Of a stretch of DNA of 64,000 bases, positions 59,359-64,000 are shown in pieces; position 1 is the first letter of the stretch; each line of letters starts with the position of its first letter. Source of the stretch: Candidatus Limnocylindrales bacterium (GTDB lineage: Bacteria > Moduliflexota > Moduliflexia > Moduliflexales > JAUQPW01). The notes beneath the pieces were generated by a model that had not been told where the DNA came from, searched no databases, and saw only the letters and a program-made list of their open reading frames with translations. Where the stretch lies: the NCBI GenBank assembly GCA_035559535.1, contig DATMBG010000058.1, positions 1 through 64,000 of the forward strand. The letters are read 5' to 3'. A program made the position numbers and the translations under genes.

Positions 59359-60879
59359 ATGTTTACCCGTATCTTCGAAAGGTTAAAATCTCGAATTCAG
59401 TTAAAGTTAATAGTAGGTACATCGATTCTCCTTATTCTGGTAATGGGAATATCCAGTTATGGAATCTTGATCGTTCAGCAAAGGATTTTAAAGAAGGAAT
59501 TGGAAGAAGAAGGTAAAAGGTTTGCGATAACCCTGGGAGAACATATTGTAAATGCTTTAGATCCTCCAGATATAAACTATTTAAGGCAGGTGCTTCGACC
59601 TATTCTTTATGAAGATAACGTGCGTCGGGTTTCTGTTTACAATGCGGAAGGGATGATTCTTTCTGATGGGACTGAAGAGACCTCCTCTCAAAACCCGAAG
59701 CTTCCCAATTTACCTGCGGGTAAAACCTTATCGGTTCCTCAGCAAGTCGCGTTCCGATATACAAGGGATGTACTTGAGATTACCAACCCGTTATTTTCGA
59801 AGAATCGATATGTGGGGAGTATTCAAATTGAAATGTCCCTTAAAGAGGTGAGAACCCTTACCCGGCGTCTAACCCAGGCTTTAATCATTATCTCCACAAT
59901 TACCTTAGGAGTTACCTTAATCCTTACAGCCTGGTGGTCTGCGAAGATTTCACGGCCCCTTATTCAGTTGGTAGACAAAGCGGCAAGATTTTCCCAGGGA
60001 CATTTAGAAGAGCGTATAGAAGTGGAGGGAACCGATGAAATCAGTTTATTGGCCTCTACTTTTAATGTTATGGCAGAAAACCTGAGTAAAATCCTGGAGG
60101 AAAAGGAAATCGCTTTACAAAATGCACGGGCTTTTAACCAGGAATTAAAAAAGGCTCAGACACGATTGATTAAAGCCGAGCGACTCAGTGCCATAGGTTT
60201 ACTTACTTCGGGAATTTCCCATGAAATTAATAATCCCCTTGGAATTATTCTGACCACTGTGGGATGTATTCTGGAAGAGTTAAGTCCGGAAAGCCCCTTT
60301 TATGAAGATTTAAAAATCGTAGAAGGAGAAGCCCTACGATGTAAGAAAATTTTGCGGGATTTATTAAATTTTGCTTCTAAAAGAAAAACGGTTCGAGAGC
60401 AGGTGGATTTGAACAAGGTCATCGATGAGATTATTACCCTGGCAAGTTATGAAAAAAGGGTTAAATCCATCCAGATCCAGAAAAATTTTCATCCCGACCT
60501 TCCTCCCATATTTATTGATATTGCCCAGATCAAACAAGTTTGTCTCAATCTTATTCTGAACGCAGCCGACGCCATGCAGGGAGAAGGGCACTTAGTCATC
60601 TCGACCGGACTTGTGGAAGAGAATGGAAAAAAACACGTATTGATTCAATTTCAGGACTCGGGATGTGGAATTCCTGAGGAAGATCTTTTGAGAATCTTCG
60701 AACCTTTCTTTACCACGAAGGATGTAGGAGAAGGTTCCGGATTAGGGCTTTCGGTAAGTTATCAACTGGTAGAAAATCATGGGGGTCGAATTGAGGTGAC
60801 CAGCGAAGTCGGTAAAGGCACCACTTTTTATGTCTATTTACCTTTAGAGAATTCTTTTACAGAGAATTCCCCTACCTGA
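59359..60879 (+). CDS. Membrane sensor histidine kinase
   Basis: A 506-residue kinase. TM1 (LIVGTSILLILVMGISSYGI) leads to an extracytoplasmic sensor of about 130 residues. TM2 is ALIIISTITLGVTLILTAWW. A HAMP domain follows (ISRPLIQLVDKAARFSQGHL), then HisKA with the phospho-acceptor His in GISHEINNPLGII, N box LILNAADAM, G1 DSGCGIPEED and F/G2 FEPFFTTK...GSGLGLSVSY. The His-box type HEINNPLG is usual for kinases paired with NtrC-type regulators, such as the one at 54519-55913. No regulator is adjacent. The start is ATG 59359 with a weak AAGGA site. Confidence 0.93.
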   Translation: MFTRIFERLKSRIQLKLIVGTSILLILVMGISSYGILIVQQRILKKELEEEGKRFAITLGEHIVNALDPPDINYLRQVLRPILYEDNVRRVSVYNAEGMILSDGTEETSSQNPKLPNLPAGKTLSVPQQVAFRYTRDVLEITNPLFSKNRYVGSIQIEMSLKEVRTLTRRLTQALIIISTITLGVTLILTAWWSAKISRPLIQLVDKAARFSQGHLEERIEVEGTDEISLLASTFNVMAENLSKILEEKEIALQNARAFNQELKKAQTRLIKAERLSAIGLLTSGISHEINNPLGIILTTVGCILEELSPESPFYEDLKIVEGEALRCKKILRDLLNFASKRKTVREQVDLNKVIDEIITLASYEKRVKSIQIQKNFHPDLPPIFIDIAQIKQVCLNLILNAADAMQGEGHLVISTGLVEENGKKHVLIQFQDSGCGIPEEDLLRIFEPFFTTKDVGEGSGLGLSVSYQLVENHGGRIEVTSEVGKGTTFYVYLPLENSFTENSPT

Positions 60880-60965
60880 TGAGAGGAGGATAAGGAAATT
60901 GAGAAGCCTATTCTCCCCAAAATGCGACCCCAGGAGGGCAAAGCTTTAGCGAACCGACCGCCGAG

Positions 60966-62081
60966 TCATGGTAGGTTCTTTCCCTGGATCATAGTAACCG
61001 AGGGGGCCCTCTGGGATAAGGAGGGGATCGAGATCTCTCTCCATCCTCCCGCATCGAAGAAGATAAACCGTCTTTCCAGCTTGATGAATATCCGCTCTGC
61101 CGGAAGCAGAACCGAAAGTGGGAGTAAAATTTTTCCTTTCCAGCAAGTACCCTCAAAAAGAGCAGATGTAACGACAGTCCCAGAGATAACATCACGCACA
61201 TCAACCTTTGCAGACTTCACAGGAAGTTTTACAGATAAACAGGTAGTACCTTTACCCGGGGGATCCCCCAGGAAGTAAAGAAGGGATCTCCCTGACAGGC
61301 TTGGAAGTATCCGGATAACCATATCTAATTGCAAAGTTGAGTCCGAAGGAATAACCTGGCGTATAGGATGTCGGTCGTAGAGCGAGATCGGTTCTGGAAC
61401 AGGCAGAAACTTTTCTGAATCCTTGACAAACGCAAGTAATTTGCCACGGCTCAACTTAAGCTGGCTTTGATGACAGAGAATTGCTTCGCGTTTATGGAGT
61501 TGCTGTTCCTGGCTCAGCGGAAGATAAATAAAATCCGTAGGAGTCCACCTCCGTTGTGGGGGATGCACCAGGTAACTGAGTTGGGTAAGGGGGGATTGAT
61601 GCCGGCCTAGATAGGCCAGGGCAAGGCGAACCAGGACTGCAAGTGCGTTGTGATCGGGATGGATATCGAGGATGGATGGAATAATCAGAAGGGTCGGGTT
61701 CCAGTTAGCAATTTCTGAAGCAATTTTTATCAGAATCTCTTGACTTCCGGTAAGTAAGAGTTTTGTGAGTCCCTGATCGGGATATCCCAGGAAGACCGTG
61801 CAGGTAGATGGAATACCCAGGCACTTCAAAGCTGCCAGTGCCTCATCACGGCGTTTCGCTCCCCATCGGACCTGGTCAGTAATTCCAATCCGCCAGCGGT
61901 GCTCGATAACGCGCTGAGGCCAGGGGTTATTATCTCCGTTGGTGGCAAAGATCACACGGACGGGTGCACCAACGGCTGTTGCTTGTTGGAGGAGTCCACC
62001 GGTGGCCAACGTTTCATCATCCGGGTGGGGTGCAAAAATCATAACCCGACACTTATCGGTAAGGTTTAAGGACATTATCAT
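60966..62081 (-). CDS. PIG-L (LmbE-like) family deacetylase
   Basis: A 371-residue protein. The N-terminal PIG-L domain (about 1-220) has the zinc motif MIFAPHPDDETLATGG, the GYPDQGL segment and a third-ligand block IHPDHNALAV. The C-terminal about 150 residues (SLYDRHPIRQVIPSDST onward) are a beta-rich extension that I do not recognise. Family members de-N-acetylate sugars such as GlcNAc derivatives. It stands between the kinase and the DegT-type aminotransferase, both of which could belong to sugar modification. ATG 62081 or ATG 62075; no ribosome site is clear. Confidence 0.85.
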   Translation of the reverse strand: MIMSLNLTDKCRVMIFAPHPDDETLATGGLLQQATAVGAPVRVIFATNGDNNPWPQRVIEHRWRIGITDQVRWGAKRRDEALAALKCLGIPSTCTVFLGYPDQGLTKLLLTGSQEILIKIASEIANWNPTLLIIPSILDIHPDHNALAVLVRLALAYLGRHQSPLTQLSYLVHPPQRRWTPTDFIYLPLSQEQQLHKREAILCHQSQLKLSRGKLLAFVKDSEKFLPVPEPISLYDRHPIRQVIPSDSTLQLDMVIRILPSLSGRSLLYFLGDPPGKGTTCLSVKLPVKSAKVDVRDVISGTVVTSALFEGTCWKGKILLPLSVLLPAERIFIKLERRFIFFDAGGWREISIPSLSQRAPSVTMIQGKNLP

Positions 62082-62198
62082 AATAATAAAAACCCCGTTC
62101 TACAATCTATATCCATCCAACTGCCATATCTGGAGATTGGGTAGAACCCTATACGCATCCAGCTAAGAAGGGGAAAAGCCTTAGTTTTGGTCTGGACG

Positions 62199-62250
62199 CC
62201 TCCTGGCCCCCCTCAGGGGGGGATTTAGCAGGTTGCCTGCTAAATCCCCC
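62199..62250. repeat. GC-rich palindrome, CTCCTGGCCCCCC type
   Basis: CCTCCTGGCCCCCCTC (62199-62214) matches 33002-33017 exactly. It is followed by a perfect 15-bp hairpin (62218-62232 with 62236-62250) with a 3-nt loop. Confidence 0.75.
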
Positions 62251-62539
62251 CTTGGAGAGGGTTAGACATACATGCTAGAGTAAGAAGGTTAGCCCCAGCG
62301 GGGGTGACCCGTTTAACTTGAAAAAAAATTCTGAATTTCTGAATCTCCCGACGCAAGTCGGGGGCTACCAACCGTTCGCCCCTGACGGGGCTTTTCAGCT
62401 TATTCTGGCCCGCATAGGGGTTAGGAGGGGGTGTCGATCCCAGGTTTAATCCTTCACTTAATGCAGATGGGGTAGAATCCCTGATAGCCGGCAGCCAGAA
62501 AGCAGGCATTCGGATAAACTACTCCATCCAACAGGCCTG
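62251..62539. other. Gene-free gap with three short GC hairpins
   Basis: No gene is seen. Three short hairpins lie in a row: CCCC/GGGG at 62293-62303, CCCGAC/GTCGGG at 62347-62362 and GCCCC/GGGGC at 62378-62391. The last is followed by TTTT on the plus strand, giving it a terminator look although both neighbours are on the minus strand. They resemble intergenic repeat units. Confidence 0.4.
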
Positions 62540-63709
62540 TTACAGGGTTAGAAATTCCTTAATAGACTGGGTGATATAGAGAATTTCATCTTCCGTTAGC
62601 TCCGGAAACATCGGCAGCGAGATAATCTCTTGAACCACACTTTCTGTTTTTGGTAAAGCAGGAGGTCGACCGGAAAAGGTCTTCATGACCGGTTGGAGGT
62701 GACAGGGGATAGGGTAGTGGATACCGGTATGAATTCCCTTTTCTTGTAAGAATTGAATCAGTCGATCTCTTTGATTGGAATGTCCTGGAGAGGGAATTCG
62801 AATGACATACAGATGATAAACCGCATAGGCCCAATCCTGTTCGGAGGGGAGAAGAAGGGCTTTCCGTGGGCTCAGGGTTGAATCTGAGTTTGTTGAAGAA
62901 TTAACTTCTTCCATCCCTTCCAGTACCTCCTTCAAACACTTTGAATAAAAGTCTGCCAGGACTCTTCGTCTTTGGTTAAACCCCTCCAGTTTTTGAAGTT
63001 GTAATCTGCCGACCGCAGCCTGTATCTCATTAAATCGGAGGTTATGGCCCAGAATTTCATGCCGATACTTTCCCACAAGCCCATGGTTCCGGAGCAATCG
63101 GATCTTCTCTGCAAGCTCCGGGTCGGAGGTAGTTACCATACCCCCATCTCCGTAAACTGTCATATTTTTAGATGGATAGAATGAAAAACATCCTGCTTTT
63201 CCCCAGGATCCAACCTTTTTTCCTTTATAGGTAGCACCGTGTGCCTGGCAGCAGTCTTCCAGGACAAACAGATGATATTTTTCGGCCACCCTTTGAATAG
63301 GATCCAGATGGGCCGGGTGTCCATACAGGTGAACCGGGATGATTCCTACCGTACGGGGCGTTATTTTCTCCTCGAGGAGGGAGGGATTTAGAGTATAAGT
63401 TTCGTCAATATCGACAAAGATAGGGGTTGCACCCAGAAGAAGGATAGGCTCTACAGTAGGAAAAGCAGTATGAGAGGGGACAATTACTTCATCCCCTGCT
63501 TTAACCCCTAAGGCTTGTAAAGTCAGAAGAATTGCAGCCGTACCCGAAGAGGTCACAATAGCCTCGGAAGTCCCTATAAATTCGGCAAATTCCTTTTCGA
63601 ATAACTGGCATTGTTCCCCTAAGATATACCAGCCCTGTTCGGCGATCTCCAGGATTTTCTGCTTGATTTCCGCATCGATATAAGCTTTAGATAAGGGAAT
63701 TGTTCGCAT
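62540..63709 (-). CDS. DegT/DnrJ/EryC1/StrS-family aminotransferase
   Basis: A 389-residue PLP enzyme. Visible are IVTSSGTAAILLTLQALGVKAG (cofactor phosphate), VEDCCQAHGA (Asp) and FSFYPSKNMTVYGDGGM with the Schiff-base Lys. NHGLVGKYRHEILGHNLRFN and EIQAAVGRLQLQKL also match the family. It transfers an amino group to a nucleotide-linked keto sugar, for a cell-surface polysaccharide or secondary metabolite. The next gene upstream is outside the window. Confidence 0.93.
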   Translation of the reverse strand: MRTIPLSKAYIDAEIKQKILEIAEQGWYILGEQCQLFEKEFAEFIGTSEAIVTSSGTAAILLTLQALGVKAGDEVIVPSHTAFPTVEPILLLGATPIFVDIDETYTLNPSLLEEKITPRTVGIIPVHLYGHPAHLDPIQRVAEKYHLFVLEDCCQAHGATYKGKKVGSWGKAGCFSFYPSKNMTVYGDGGMVTTSDPELAEKIRLLRNHGLVGKYRHEILGHNLRFNEIQAAVGRLQLQKLEGFNQRRRVLADFYSKCLKEVLEGMEEVNSSTNSDSTLSPRKALLLPSEQDWAYAVYHLYVIRIPSPGHSNQRDRLIQFLQEKGIHTGIHYPIPCHLQPVMKTFSGRPPALPKTESVVQEIISLPMFPELTEDEILYITQSIKEFLTL

Positions 63710-63816
63710 GTTACTCTTCTTAACTCTTTCCAGGCGAACATATTAAATTATCTATCTTATCGAAAAAAGATAACCTCATAAATCCTTGACTGCAAGCAGC
63801 ACCTTTAGTAACTGTT

Positions 63817-63925
63817 CTGCCCTTACCCCCAACCCTCTCCCCCAAGGCTCCGGGAGAGGGGGAATGGACCCGGAGATCCACCTGTTTCCCCTCTTCCACA
63901 CCGGAGGAGAGGGGCTGGGGGTGGG
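63817..63925. repeat. Nested GGGAGAGGG-type palindromes
   Basis: An inner stem CCCTCTCCC.../CGGGAGAGGGGG lies inside an outer stem (ACCCCCAACCCTCTCC and GGAGAGGGGCTGGGGGT). The words match 32358-32387 and 44943-45060. No gene is visible between 63710 and the right edge. Confidence 0.65.
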
Positions 63926-64000
63926 AGCCAGAACCCAGAAAAATCACCTCCCTCCAAAACCCGATACCGGAACATCTCCACTCTGTCCCCACACTAACAC

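Overview
The window is a chromosomal stretch of a bacterium with a Gram-negative type of envelope. Evidence includes a MacA/MacB-like tripartite-efflux adaptor and ABC pair, a Tat component, periplasmic c-type cytochrome and PQQ enzyme, and a PilJ-like receptor. By eye the base composition is moderate (mid-40s % GC, not computed). The combination of a lanthanide-type PQQ dehydrogenase, an mxaR-A-C-K-L-like accessory set, ATP sulfurylase, RemA/DUF370, YicC and a short primary-type sigma factor fits several uncultivated lineages (for example Methylomirabilota/NC10, Tectomicrobia, Nitrospirota or Desulfobacterota relatives). I cannot assign the phylum from the sequence alone.

Layout. 1-2.4 kb: 5S rRNA with terminator, a compact sigma-70 gene, about 700 bp without a gene, and a decayed secreted-protein gene. 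2.6-7.4 kb: SMP-30-like lactonase, a membrane-anchored Ig-like protein, an alkaline-phosphatase-superfamily hydrolase and sat. 7.9-12.6 kb: TetR regulator plus efflux adaptor/ATPase/permease operon, then rsmI. 12.9-17.0 kb: a tightly coupled four-gene operon (zinc-ribbon SNF2 helicase, a protein with 54 cysteines in its C-terminal half, DUF1257/Ycf35-like, DUF2997-like), the best candidate for an undescribed system. 17.3-23.1 kb (minus strand): cupin, unknown helical protein, coaX, birA, valS. 23.1-32.7 kb (minus): a chemosensory cluster (REC-REC-coil, CheY, CheW, MCP, CheA-REC, CheB, CheW, acidic REC) with a near-consensus promoter, and without cheR. 33.1-38.4 kb: membrane phosphoesterase, then cysQ and yicC-remA-gmk-coaBC. 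38.4-49.8 kb (minus): two adjacent units, moxR plus MxaA/C/K/L-like proteins, and a lanthanide-type PQQ alcohol dehydrogenase with its cytochrome. The dehydrogenase has a roughly 180-nt structured leader. 50.4-54.3 kb: a TPR protein followed by a TPR-STAND ATPase that appears to be its extended paralogue. 54.5-63.7 kb: sigma-54 response regulator, small TPR relic, decayed small-gene copies, tatA, a histidine kinase, a PIG-L deacetylase and a DegT-type aminotransferase.

A second theme is repeats. At least ten loci carry hairpins whose arms are minisatellites of 7- or 8-nt words. Other loci carry GC-rich palindromes (GGGAGAGGG and CTCCTGGCCCCCC types). Most lie between genes, but one octamer array sits in frame inside cheA, and palindromes sit in frame in the linkers of the large response regulator. 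All positions, alignments and structures were worked out by eye; no database search or folding program was run.
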